NCBI RefSeq assembly: GCF_000247815.1 | Contig: NC_021677.1 | Location: forward strand, 12,905,661 to 12,969,660 | Direction of reading: 5' to 3' | Source: Ficedula albicollis | Taxonomy: Eukaryota; Chordata; Aves; Passeriformes; Muscicapidae | DNA length: 64,000 nt | Part shown: one piece after another, positions 16,528-28,500 of the stretch | Layout: every line of letters starts with the position of its first letter | How positions within the stretch are numbered: position 1 is the stretch's first letter | Program-made: the position numbers and the translations under genes | The notes under the pieces: generated by a model | Told to the model about the DNA's origin: nothing | Database searches by the model: none | The model's input: the letters and a program-made list of their open reading frames with translations, nothing else

Positions 16528-16533
16528 TTTAAT
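16528..16533 (-). terminator. SOX6: Candidate distal poly(A) signal of SOX6
   Basis: On the minus strand this reads ATTAAA, followed by a U/GU-rich stretch (TTTTGTTTTATGAGATGTGT) starting within about 10 nt, which resembles a downstream CstF-binding element. Cleavage would be expected near 16500-16515. It is the last well-formed signal before the intergenic duplications, and the implied 3'UTR length is normal for SOX6. Internal AATAAA hexamers occur at several places between here and the stop codon. Confidence 0.5.
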
Positions 16534-16725
16534 TTGTAAGTGTCAACAGCAGTACAAAAGATGGAGTGATGGTGAATAGATTAAGGGTAGAGAGGACAGT
16601 CTTGAGGTAAATGAGCATAAATAGGCAGTCTTATAGACACTCCCCTGAGGGGTCTAAACCCCTATCATGGCATATACTGTATCACCCAAGGATGACATGT
16701 TTAACATATCAGGAAAGCACCTTGT

Positions 16726-16727
<2 letters not shown>

Positions 16728-16771
<44 letters not shown>

Positions 16772-16807
16772 AAAAAAAAGAAAAAAAAAGAAAAAGAAAA
16801 AAAAAAA
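16728..16807. repeat. Poly-A / A4-9G low-complexity tract
   Basis: About 40 A followed by A-runs broken by single G. The translated poly-Lys and poly-Phe frames across it are artefacts. Confidence 0.95.
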
Positions 16808-17360
16808 TTAAAAAATCCCTCCCACCCGAAACATGTAGGTAAGGTGCCAACGTACACCAGAACATACTGTATATGGACAGTGCCTTTCAATTTTGTCTTT
16901 TCCATCTATAACTGAGGCAGAGGAGGAGAAGACTCTTAAAAGTACCACTGAAAGATTATTTAATATTTAATTTACCTCACGTCAATACTGCACAACAAAA
17001 TCCAAGAAGTCTGTTTATGCAATGAAGCAGAGCTAAGAATAACTATTCTCTTTTTTAATCTGAGAACAGATTTTTTTCTTAAATCAATATCCTTAGCAAA
17101 CTTTTTTCTTTCTTTTTTTTTTCTTTTTACTGTATCAAGAGGAGAATGTGAGATGTGATGGCAACCTTTAAGTTCATTTAAAAACTTTACACTGGACTGT
17201 ACAAGATTTTTTTTTTTTTGATAAACTATTTACATTTTCAGACTTTAAAACATATTCAAAGCAGCAATAGACACTAGTTTTTCCTCTAAACGCCCAAATA
17301 ATTACCGGCCATGGGCCCAGGTAGGTACCTGCACTGTATATAGAATTTCTACAAAGAAAA

Positions 17361-17580
<220 letters not shown>

Positions 17581-20500
17581 CAGCCCTCGCCAGTAAGAGC
17601 TGCACCCAGGGTGTTGCTATAGGAATCAAAGCATAGTACCTTGACAAGAGAGTCTCAGTTGTCCCAACAGCTCTACACAAACTTTACAATTTGAAACAGC
17701 AGCTAGCATGTCAGTCCAGCATGTCAGTGAATTGTGCTGATTAAATTAACATAGAGTACAATCTCACAATATACATCACAAACAAATTACAATGTCAGGA
17801 AATAAGAGTTACAGTAAGATAAGTTATGTAGTAACAGCTTATAAGCTTGTCTTAATGTAATAAAAAAAAATTTTACATGGGAAATACAATAATGAATGAA
17901 CATAAATGCTAAGCATTCTAGTTTGCTACAAGCTGAAGAAGGGTACAAGAAAAAAAAAACAACATTGCTTTCTGGAAAGCAAAACACAAATGACAAAGGA
18001 AGACAAACGGAGAATGCACACTAGCAGGTCTGCAATGTGCAGCATACAAACAGTTAAATATTTGCACATTCCCCATATTCCAAGAGCACCAAGGACCTCA
18101 CTTGTGGTTTTTAGAAAGCGGAAATTACAAAGCAAGCCATGTCACTAAGTTGCTTTATAGCTTTCATATTGCCATAAATACCAATTTGATAAGTTTTCCT
18201 TTAGCCCAGTTCACCCCACCCTACCCCTTTTTACCCAGCATGTGAAATCTCAGAATACTTCTTTGTCACCATTTCCAACAATCCTGGTAGTTAAAGAAGG
18301 GCGTGGGATTAAAATGAAATGGTTTTGCATATACATTGTCTTTTCCTTCTGTAGCAGGGCATTGCTACATATCAAAAATGTAGCTTGATCTGAGTAAAAT
18401 CACAGATTTTAATGGGTTGTACCAAAAAAAAAGTTCAGACGTTTTTAAAGGAAAAAGTTGTTTTGTAAAGGATCAAATGAGGTCATATAGTATTATTTCT
18501 TTTAAAAGAACATGCTTAAGTGCCAACTTGAATCTTAAAAAAGCATGCAAAACACCAAGGGGTCCAAGCCCACTCATTAACTTCTCATTAAAACATGAAG
18601 AACTCTATCATACATCCTGCTGGCTGCATCTCCAGTGCAGTTGTTCTTACTGTGGCCCTGGCTCAGCAAAGTTCACCCCACTTAACACCAGCACTGGTCC
18701 TCTGACCACCGTGGAAGCACTGCTGTGCTTCGTATTAAGCAGGTAGGAAAAGTGTTTTTCTGGGGGAGGATGGGGATCTAAATCTTGTAGAATATTTTGC
18801 TGGGAGTCGATTTTGAAATGCCATGCCTTTGATGTGGCCGAAAAACAAAATCCAGAAAGCCAGCCTGGAGATTAGATGGACCTGGGAGGTGGATGTGTTG
18901 TGTTTATCCAAAGCAGAAGCTGCCCACAGCTGGCTGCTGAACACTTTGCACAGGGAGGTGTATTTATTGGGACTGATCTGCTGTTGGGTTTGCATTTCCA
19001 TGCCAGAGCCATCCCATCTTTTCCCTCCCCCTGCCTCTCACTGCACCTGAGTACACTGATTTAGGAGCACATCAGGATCCTGGGAATGCTCAGCAGGTGC
19101 TTTCACAAGCTAAAGGGTGATGCCCAAACATACAGGCAGACCAGAATCTGGCCAGTTCTCCAGACTTGTTTCTGCATGTAAACCCTGGAAAGCAGTACGG
19201 TTTCCATTGGGACCTTTATCTTCCATTTTTATAAAGTAAGAAGTGAACTATTCTGGCTGGTATCAGACTGTTTGGGGAGTCTTCTTCTCTTGAATGTAAA
19301 TATTTAATAGTTTTCCGAAAGAAAATATATTGTATCTGTTAATTAAGTAAACTGTTCACAGAGAAAATAGCATTACTATATTAGTGCTCCTGAAGGAGTT
19401 ATTCTTCCAGTCAGTTTCTAAGGGGCCTCAAACACAAAGCTTAAGAAGCAATTCCATGAATCCTCTTCATGTATTGTGTGAACAATTTCTCTGGTATTAT
19501 AGCCTAATATAACAATAACGTGATTAAATGAACATACAACATAAAGGGTTGATATTACTGAGTCTTGCCTACGTTGCAAGGGCCATTTCAGTCGTTTTAA
19601 TCTTTCAGGGAGCTGCTTTTGACTTCCAAATGCCATTCTTGTTAAGTAAAATATCTCATTGGTTTTACTTGGATTCAGAAGACTGTGTTTCCCATCAAAT
19701 GAAGCCAAAATTTGGCATGTTTCATGCATCAACTTTCAAAATAAAGAAGAAAGTATTCCCTGTTTGTGGAACATGCTATCAAAAATCAGAGAGAGCACAA
19801 GTGAGGCATCTTGCTGTCCCAGCTACAGGTCCACAATACTGCGCTCACACTGCGGGTGTAAATTCAGCATCTACATGAGGTACAGTGACTTGTCAGCATT
19901 TAATATGGACCAACATACACTGATATAGAACAAAAGTAAATACATAACTTATACTTCACTAAGTATCCATGAACAAAAAATAAAATTCTATTTCCTATGT
20001 TATATTTACACAATTTAAAAAAAAAAATCTAAAATGAGATGGTAAATTCATCAAAAACTTTGTTTTGAGCTCCGATTTATAAAGTAAAAATGTTGGGTTT
20101 CATCCTTATGATTGTCCTTCCTTGATTTCTACTGACATTTTAGAGCCAATGTCGGCTAATAAATAGAATCACACGCTCATAGGCACAATTCAGATTCAAA
20201 TATGTTCCTCCCACTCCCCCAGCCAGTAAATGCAATCTTTACCAGCTGGTGATTCCTGAACAGCCAGTCATTTTCAAGAATGTGGCTTTAACATACAGAG
20301 CATCAGCATTGAGGCAGGGCTGGAGCTAAAACAAAGTGTTCATACATACATGTATTTTGCATAAATAAATGAAATAACAAGACATAAAAATGACTCAAAT
20401 CCGGCAACTGTGAGGCAGGCCCACACGAGTCGAAACAGATGACTTTTGTTCATGTAGTTTTCGTACAACAGTTTCACATTAGTCAGAAGTGATAAAAAAT

Positions 20501-21796
20501 ACCATTTATATCCAGTGCTTATAACACTTACGAAACAACATCTGTGAGTGTGTGTTTTTTTTTGTACTACAAGCAAAATCAAGTTTCAGTCCTAAAGAAC
20601 AGTCCTTTGTTCTCCACAAGCCTGCAGAATATTATTTTGGCATGGTCATAAAATTTAAAAAAAAAAAAAAATTAACCAACTAATCTAAATGTTTGCCTTT
20701 GTGCAAGAAAAAAAAATTACATAAAATACAATGCTAGCAATACAGCATTCTACCTATGCAACAAAACCAGGAGAAAAAGAGAGCAAGAGTGAAAGTGACG
20801 TGGGGGGAGGGAGAGATACTTCTAACTGGAGAATTATGTAAGACATTAATAAATAGATTTTTTTTCTTTTTTTTTTTTTTTGGAAATAATGATGTCCTCC
20901 CCCCAATCTGAGCTGAATGTATTAAAACCAGTTCAAATTCCCAAGCTATTTTAAGAAAAAAAAACCACTTTCTATCAGTACCTTAGCCAGCTTAAAGAGG
21001 ACGCTCACCAGCTAATGACACAGCATATGCCTTCAAAGACTTGGCTAGACCAGTTTATTGCTTATTAGACATGGACTCAGAACACAATTAAATAAATATT
21101 AAAAATATAGCTTTTTTTTTATTATTATTTTTTGTTCCAAATTACAAAATGGTCAGAGAAATTTGACCATTGTGTTTCTATGCCATTATCTTTATAAATT
21201 GTCCTGTAAATTGAACAATCTTCTTTGTCTCGGGGGGTCGTTCTCTCACATAGAAACGTGATTCCTACAGTGGCAAAAATGGCTTTTTCTGGCAGAGCAG
21301 GTACCAGAGGGGCTGTGAGGAAGGCAGCTGCTCCTCCAAGCATCCTTGCAGCTCACAGGAGGTCTGCAGGACAGGATGCACGAGGACAGCCAGGCCAACA
21401 CTGTTGTTGTCCCAAGCAAATCCTGTGCAGCTCGGTGAGAAGATGCTCCCAAATTTCCAGAGGAGCTGCTCCAGACCCACTGGTACCTCTCAGCCCCAGC
21501 CCGAATTTATCACCAGTGTGCTGAGCACAGCCAATTCCAAATAAAAGCTGGGGGAGTTGAGGAGCTTCAGCACAGTTATTCACCAGGCCTATTGGAACTG
21601 TATATATATATACACAGTGATCTATTTGTGAACAGGAGTGGAGCATGAGGGGAAAAGTAAAGGTAGTTTCTCTTCTGTCTTTGACATCCAATAGATTCAC
21701 AGCCTTGTGAATGCCTCTCTTGCATATTTCCCAGAATTATCTCCACTAATTGTAATTTTTCTAGAAGTAATACAAACAGAAATTTTTGTTTCTTTA

Positions 21797-21890
21797 GCAC
21801 TTTACATCCAAAGATCCCAAAGCGCTCAGCAAGTCACATTCAGACATGACTAATATACAATAAATATTTTTAACGACCCATTTTCCCACC
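21797..21890 (+). mobile_element. Possible ancient SINE/LINE-tail fragment
   Basis: CACTTTACATCCAAAGATCC and CAAAGCGCT, followed by CCCATTTTCC about 60 bp later, resemble a diverged ancient amniote interspersed repeat (L3/CR1-tail or SINE type) that I recall having AAAGCGCTTTACAAA and CCCCATTTTAC. It lies in the SOX6 3'UTR. Family assignment is uncertain. Confidence 0.35.
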
Positions 21891-22461
21891 TTTGCCATTA
21901 GATATTTGAGTGGCCTTCCTTCCTCCACTTGAAGTCTCACAAATAAATCACTGCATAAGTACTTAAGGTAGCACAGTTCCTTCAGGTGGCAGTAGGAACA
22001 TGATGAACAGAGCCATGATTTGCCACAGATTCCTCAGGCCCTAAAAATTCAGCATGGTGGACTGTAAAAGCAGTTTGGGTTTTACATCTGCCCTTGCTGT
22101 CTGAGTGTAGAGGTTTAGAACTATAAACACATTTTTAGGGGTATTTGTACTCTATGTACATATAAAAGTACTCAATTTATTTTGCAATACATATAGCAGA
22201 GTGTTTCCAAGTGCTCCTTGAACATACAGTGTTAGAGGAACAAGTGAATTTCTCATTCATAAAGGTCATGTTCATTTTAGTAGCAGGTGCACTTTTATTT
22301 TCATATACCTGTGTGATTTAGGGAAGGGGGAAGAAGAGGCTCTTTAAAATATCAATAAGGAATTGTAAGTGTAATGCCACCAACTGTATTTTTAAAAATA
22401 AATATTAAGTATTTGGACCCTTGACATTCTGGAATGAATAAATTATTTAAGAGAAAATGTG

Positions 22462-22469
22462 TTAAGACT
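22462..22469 (-). promoter_or_regulatory. miR-499-type seed match (8-mer) in SOX6 3'UTR
   Basis: The transcript strand reads AGTCTTAA, the complement of miR-499-5p positions 2-8 plus the flanking A. SOX6 is an established target of the myosin-encoded microRNAs miR-499 and miR-208 in slow and cardiac muscle. The match is seen directly; function is inferred. Confidence 0.6.
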
Positions 22470-22751
22470 GAATGCAAGGGTTAAAAGCAAAGGGGTAGAG
22501 AATGTAATCAGAGGTGGCCTCACACTGCTAAGACAGGCCAGTCCGTAGCTGGTGATCGCTCTTTTGTGCTTACTCAAAATTTCACACTAATGGCACATCA
22601 AGAGGCAAAAGCAATTGGGCACATGCACTATGGCAACCATGTTCACTAATTAAGAATATCCTGTCTCCAGATTCCTGAGTACTTCACCATATTCTGGAAA
22701 AAAAAATTAGGTTTTATATATAATTTTTTTTTAAGATGCCAAAGGATTGTC

Positions 22752-22758
22752 TAAGACT
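22752..22758 (-). promoter_or_regulatory. miR-499-type seed match (7-mer) in SOX6 3'UTR
   Basis: The transcript strand reads AGTCTTA, matching miR-499-5p positions 2-8 but lacking the flanking A. It lies 14 nt from the next site at 22773-22780, close enough for cooperative microRNA action. Confidence 0.55.
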
Positions 22759-22772
22759 TTACAGTGTCTCCT

Positions 22773-22780
22773 TTAAGACT
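22773..22780 (-). promoter_or_regulatory. miR-499-type seed match (8-mer) in SOX6 3'UTR
   Basis: A second AGTCTTAA 8-mer on the transcript strand, paired with the 7-mer at 22752-22758. Confidence 0.6.
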
Positions 22781-23093
22781 TTTTGTTTAAATGTTAAGAT
22801 TCAAAAGTTATGAAAAGTTTGGCACATCAGAAGGTCAGCTATACATATGGAAAAAAAATGGAATTCAGAGACTATTTTTTAAAGACAAGCTATGATGCAC
22901 GGGTGTGCACACTTGCGGACTTGTTCTGCTTCACAATATGAAATCTGCAGTTTTTGTTTTCTAAAATAATCCAGAATAAAAACACATTCACAACCTGTAG
23001 GCTGGCACAGCATACCTGAGTGAGAATGTATAACCCCCATCTAAAACAGTAACTTAAACCTTTATCAGCATCCAAACGGAAAAAGACAAAAGG

Positions 23094-23109
23094 TAAGACT
23101 TGTAAGACA
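23094..23109 (-). promoter_or_regulatory. miR-499/208-type seed matches, overlapping pair
   Basis: The transcript strand contains AGTCTTA (complement of 23094-23100) and a nearby TGTCTTA (complement of 23103-23109). On the plus strand TAAGACTTG matches nine consecutive bases of miR-499-5p. The second copy shares only the TAAGAC core used by both miR-499 and miR-208. A further TTAAGAC core lies at 23254-23260. Confidence 0.55.
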
Positions 23110-23380
23110 GCTATTGATTCATATAAGTTTTCAAGTCCTGATGTCTGATATTTATGTCTTCATCTAAATTAAAAAAACAAAACAAAAACAAAAAAAAAAA
23201 CCCAAGTTCATGAAAAATTAGGGAAACAATCTGTCTCACACGATAAGAAACATTTAAGACCATTCTGCTGATGTAACTGTAGGAGCCACACATGCATGCA
23301 GGCTCTTTAAGAACTTTTTGTTCAAAAAAACCCCAAAAAAACCCAAATGAGTCTGAGTACTTTAATTCTGCGAACACTCC

Positions 23381-23684
23381 TCAGTTGGCACTGACTGCCT
23401 CATGGGCTTCGTTTTCACTGCTATAGTCTGATTTGGGATCATCCTCATAGTCCTCGTACATTTCTATTTCATCCTCTCCGTTCATCATCTCGTTGCCAGG
23501 GAGGCTGGCGCTGTCCGCCTTCATCCCGTAGGTGCTCTGGATGACAGGGATGCTGGGCTCGGGGCTGGCAGAGGTGCTGGAGCAATCTGATGTCATCTGA
23601 GGGGACGGCGTGGTGGTCGCCATGGTGATAGCACCGGGGTAGACAACTCCTGTTCCCGTGGTGATTGGAATCTGGGGCTGCTGT
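23381..23684 (-). CDS. SOX6: SOX6 terminal coding exon (C-terminal 100 residues and stop)
   Basis: This exon encodes the C-terminal tail of the SoxD transcription factor SOX6, a nuclear HMG-box protein without a classical activation domain that acts as an architectural factor and co-regulator in cartilage, muscle, erythroid and neural cells. The minus-strand acceptor is a good pyrimidine tract ending in TTCCAG at 23685-23690; the first base completes a split Gly codon, then come [10 protein letters not shown] and 90 more residues to a TGA stop. Visible parts are a Ser/Thr/Pro-rich stretch (TTTPSPQ to SSTSASPEP), the conserved VIQSTYGMK block and a strongly acidic end ([20 protein letters not shown]) closing in AVSAN. 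As I recall the family, SOX5 ends differently (HIAGQAN type), so this tail is the best discriminator for SOX6. Length and phase agree with the upstream exon. Very secure. Confidence 0.97.
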
Positions 23685-24574
23685 CTGGAAGGGAAAAACA
23701 AGAGGGGAAAGTCACTGCCTGTGTCTGGAGGAGGGAAGACCTTCTGCAAGCCCAAAGGAAAGAAAGGCAGGTGGTTTCCTGGAAAGGCTCCATGTGCTGC
23801 TCTGGGCTCACAGCCCTCTGTGGTATTGGTTTATTTTCTCCCCCAAAGAATAACTGGGAAGTGAAGTGTTTTCAGCCACTACCAGACACCCTTCCATGTA
23901 TTGTGTTATGTTTTTATTTAAACCAGAATTCCAACTAGCACTTGGACAGAGACCGTCAAAAGGCTTCAGGCGCCCATGCGATGCCTGCCTGCTACCATAG
24001 ACACCACGTATACAAAATCTAAACCCTCTAAACTCATGGCAAGAGCTTCTGTTAATGAGATTACCTAAAATGGCAGACAGAAACTGTAAATATCTAATTT
24101 ACTATGTAAGTGCCAGGTAGACTCCTGCTTCACTTAGACATTCTTTTGATGCTTGATTGCTGGCTTTTGATTTTTATTTGGATCCAACATCAGAATGCCA
24201 TTTGCTTTTCAGGATTTTACGTGAAAGATGGGGGTTTTGAAGCAAAGTACTTGGTTAAAAAAAGAAAAAATCTGCCCTGATAGATGCTGATTTTGTATTG
24301 ACTAGTTATTGAACACACACGCCTATTTGCATAATCAATTTAAAGAATCATTCATCTCAATGCATTCCCAACCTTATTTAGAGCAATAGTGGCCCAGTGA
24401 GAGTGAATGATTATAGAATTTTAGCAGGAGAAAATTTTCAGGTATGTTTGAATACTCTAAGGAATCTGCACTGTGTCATTCTATGTTAAATTCAACATAG
24501 TCTCTCAAATTCCTAATCACTGGCCAAATCAATGCAGAAAATAATGTTAAGCGTATTTTAAAAACCCAAATTTT

Positions 24575-24651
24575 GAGTCTTTATTGTTCATTGATCAAAC
24601 TCTGATTAACTGTAGAGTCTTTATTGTTCATTGATCAAACTCTGATTTTGA
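24575..24651. repeat. Tandem duplication, 40-bp unit
   Basis: GAGTCTTTATTGTTCATTGA begins at 24575 and again at 24615; copies are identical over 36 bp. Confidence 0.93.
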
Positions 24652-25312
24652 TAAATATCACACTAGAGAGTTACAGGGAAGCTGCAGTCCTTCGAGTTTG
24701 GGTAGTGATAGAGTGAAATCGTGAGCACCACTAAAATAGTTTGGAGCCTGCCATGGCTGGTACTGCTAGCCTGACTCTTAGAGCCTCTGCACAGCTTGAG
24801 AAATTCAAACATCTGTTGTGTAAGTCTTGTACACCTGGCTAGCAGCGAGCAAAAACGCAGTAATTCATTTGACACAGTCATTATACTCCTGTTTGCAAAT
24901 GATGATTTGCAGATGATTTACAAACAGCTTGGGATTTTTCACTAAATTTTCACTTTTTAAATGGTCTGATAAATGTTCTGTGAAAACAATTTTCAGCCAA
25001 TGTATTTGCTTGCAAGTGATTTTCTGCAAGCATCTTTCAATACTTTATCCATAAAATTGAACACCTACCTCACATGGGAACATTTCTGCTTTAGGATTGC
25101 ATGTTTTCAGGAGTATAAACTATTACTGCTAAAAACCCACACGTATCTTCTCCACAACTTTTAGACACAGAAAATGTTCACATCAACGAATGTTTCCACA
25201 AAGCAGAGGAAAAAGAAACCCACACATGGTCAACAGAAAGAAAAAATCTATGTGGTTGTCACCAGGCCATACACACTTAATTCTTTTTAATCTGCCCATC
25301 TAAAAATCTTTT

Positions 25313-25563
25313 ACCAGTATTTCTTAGAATAAATAAATTCACAAAACAAAACATCACCAGTTGTTCATCAAACACCATAATATCAATGCCAAATGATGCC
25401 TTGAGAAACGTCACTGGTATTTCTTAGAATAAATAAATAAATTCACAAAACAAAACATCACCATACCAGTATTTCTTAGAATAAATAAATTCACAAAACA
25501 AAACATCACCAGTTGTTCATCAAACACCATAATATCAATGCCAAATGATGCCTTGAGAAACGT
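25313..25563. repeat. Complex direct repeat, two full and one partial unit
   Basis: A unit of about 99 bp starting ACCAGTATTTCTTAGAATAA occurs at 25313-25411 and 25465-25563. Between them (25412-25464) is a partial copy with an extra AAAT. The array looks like repeated slippage or unequal exchange. Confidence 0.92.
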
Positions 25564-28500
25564 TTTCACAACTCCTGTAACAGAAGTTGCAGAACCTACT
25601 CAAAGAGCGATTGACTCGAAGCTGCTGCTGTGTTACAGATGACATTAAGTATCAGAGCACTAATATCCACATCTACACCTCCCTTCCCCTAAAAGTTTGC
25701 ATTTTTTTGGAAGCAAACTGCCCTTTTACAAGCAGAAAGAACAATTTCAAAAGTCTGCTTAAGACAATGCTGTGTGATGGTAATCAGCGGTAAGGCCTAA
25801 AGGACAGAGAAATCCTGGTATTCCTTCAAACTTATCAAGTCAGTAGAACTCTTTTGCACATCCACATTTCTGTGGGACTGGGTACACTTGTCCAAGTACC
25901 ACCCATCTCAAAGTATAAATGGAGAAGGTCATCTGAGCATAAAGAGGCCAAATTCACAGAGGTACTTTTTACTTGGGAGCACACCAGACAAATGTGTGGT
26001 AAGCTACTGAATGAATCTATTTGTCAAAGAACTTGATTGGTATAACGGGAAAGTTAAAGGCTTACTGAATTTGTCATTCATAAATGCAGTCCTTTTTTAC
26101 ATCTTAAACAAAAATCAGACATGCTGTGCATGCCTGCTGCTGGCTGGGTAATAACTTTAAATTACCTATATCTCACTGTGGAACTGTAAACATGTGGTAA
26201 CTGTACCACCTAATTGGAAAAGGTCTCATATTGCTACCCATTTGCTAGCAAAAATTTCCTAGCACTTAAACATGGGCACCTACACACCTCCAGTAACTGG
26301 ACACCTACCTCTGATTTAATACCTGTTATTATTTAGAGCTGATCAGGTTGTCACTGTAAATTCTGCTCTAGTTGCTAGATTACATCCCAGAAAGCCTTAT
26401 TTTAAAATATCACAAACTATGTGGATATGTTGTTAGAGATGAGTGTTATCATTTCCTAAGGAATTAAGTTCTTGAGGGGAGGAAAACAGAGCATTTGTTT
26501 AAATTCCCACTACTCTCCCTGAAAGGAAGAGTTGGACTTTCTAACCCACAACTCTGGCCATTATATTTTCATATATTTGTAGATCTTAAAGGCAGTCATG
26601 TTAATGGAGTCTTTTATTACATTAAATTCCACACATTTAATCATTGCCTCTAGCTAGAGTTATATACCAATCATAGAACCTTGATGGGGGGGGAGATAAA
26701 AACATACTTTACCTGCAAGCTACAGGTTACAATTCAGCTCAGTTGCACATGGAAGTTTTCTGCCTGTTAGGATTTCCAGAAAGCAACATTAATCTTCTGA
26801 TCTCTTCAGATCCATGAGGCATGGTGCCACATCTCTATGTACCCTGGCTTCAAGCCTCTCCTGTCTTCACCATCTCCTCTGACAAAGAAATCCTTATGTG
26901 GACAATTACTGGGGGTCACTCTCTGCTCTGCCAGCACTGATAATATGTCTGTCTGCTCTGGGGCCAAAGATTTGGCAAAAAATATTGAAGCAAATATAAA
27001 AATGGAAACAACATGAAAATTCTTAGAAAAACTGACCTGCTCACAAATTTGTGGCATTAATATTCTCAGTATTTTTCTGGAGAGTGTTCCTTTTTTGACT
27101 TTTGCCAAACCAGCTAAACATTTAAATTGGCAAATGACCATTGTTTTCTGATCCTTTCCCAACCATTTTCTGACAGCTCTTTAAATGTCTGAAGCAAAAA
27201 TTGATTGCATTAAGGAAAACGCTCATGTGTTACACACCCCTGAAACTTACATTCCCATAAGGAATGAAATAACAGTAAATCTCACAAAAGCACCCATTGT
27301 GTACTTGCTTTAAGTTCAAGCTACAGGAGTATAATATTACAGACTTATTCAAAACCATAGCCTAGCAACATTCAGACTACGTGTGTACAGTAGTTATAAA
27401 CACTATAAAGGCTTTATTCTAAACATCTTATGCTGGTAAAGCACAGGAAAAAAAGTTACTGCCTTACATCATTTTGCAGAGAAATGTATATAGCATATAC
27501 TTCTATTTAGAGTGTATTAGACTGTAAAAATGACTGAGCAATGAATTATCTTTGTAAGACAAGGCAACAAAAGACAGACTCAACTTAAAATATCTGAATT
27601 TATGGTTTATATATGATCCATTTGTTAGCTCACATTCATTTATGCATTACAAAAAACTGCAATTGAGGATAAATTGCAAATCACTTGAAGTCTGTTCGGG
27701 AGTAGCTTATGCTGAAGGTATCATTCACAAGTTCCATTAATAATTTTACTATTAAAAATAACTCAATTATTTTAAAGACATAGCTGGCTTCAGAATCAGC
27801 TTCCCTAAGACTGAAAGCAGCAATTTTTTAACATACTCTTCATTTAACATGAATTATTTCTGTATATTATCTGCCTCATTTGGAACAAAATTCATTCATG
27901 TAGGGATGGAATAGAAGTCCCACGCACACTGTAAGTTCCACTGTTCTTTAAAATACTTGGCAGTTCCCAAATTATGCTCTATAAGATATATAACAGTTAT
28001 CTGAAAACATTAATTTCCTGCCCAATTTATTCCAAGAAATGTTCACTCTCATTCAGTTCTTTAGAGGTTTTTCTCCAAAAATCAGAACAGAACCTGGCCA
28101 TTCATTAGCTTATTCCTATATTTTATTTTAAATCCTGGCTAGTTTGTATATTGAGATTTGCTAAGCTCCCTTTGTGCATCTTACCAAAGTTTATCAAAGA
28201 CTGTGGTTCACTGAAGTGAGCAGTGTGAGCCTTTTGCATCAAAAAAGTTTGAACCATGGAGAACTCCATGTTTGAGGTGCAGGGTTGTACCCATAGCAGA
28301 ATTACCCTATGTTAGCCAGTGGCTCACCTAAGGGAGTCTGACTAGCCTTTACTGGATTGCCTAAAACATAAATCTATATTTGGTATAAGAAAAATGCATA
28401 CACAGTTATGAAAAAGTATTTTTTTCTTGCTTTTTAGTATTTCTTTTAGCCACCTGTTCTCAATGTGTATCTGACTCTTCGCACATCTCCTACTTTTCTT

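Noticed and set aside
16654..16915. Poly-Lys/poly-Phe open frames
   Set aside because: Translations of an A-rich low-complexity tract in the 3'UTR.
21225..21524. 99-residue plus-strand frame in the GC-richer part of the 3'UTR
   Set aside because: Open in three frames on both strands, no domain; explained by local GC content.
25313..25563. CRISPR-like spaced direct repeats
   Set aside because: Units are long and unequal with no regular spacers, in a vertebrate intron; these are ordinary tandem duplications.
26806..27162. 118-residue minus-strand frame in the SOX6 intron
   Set aside because: I considered a transposon or retroviral remnant but could match no family motif.
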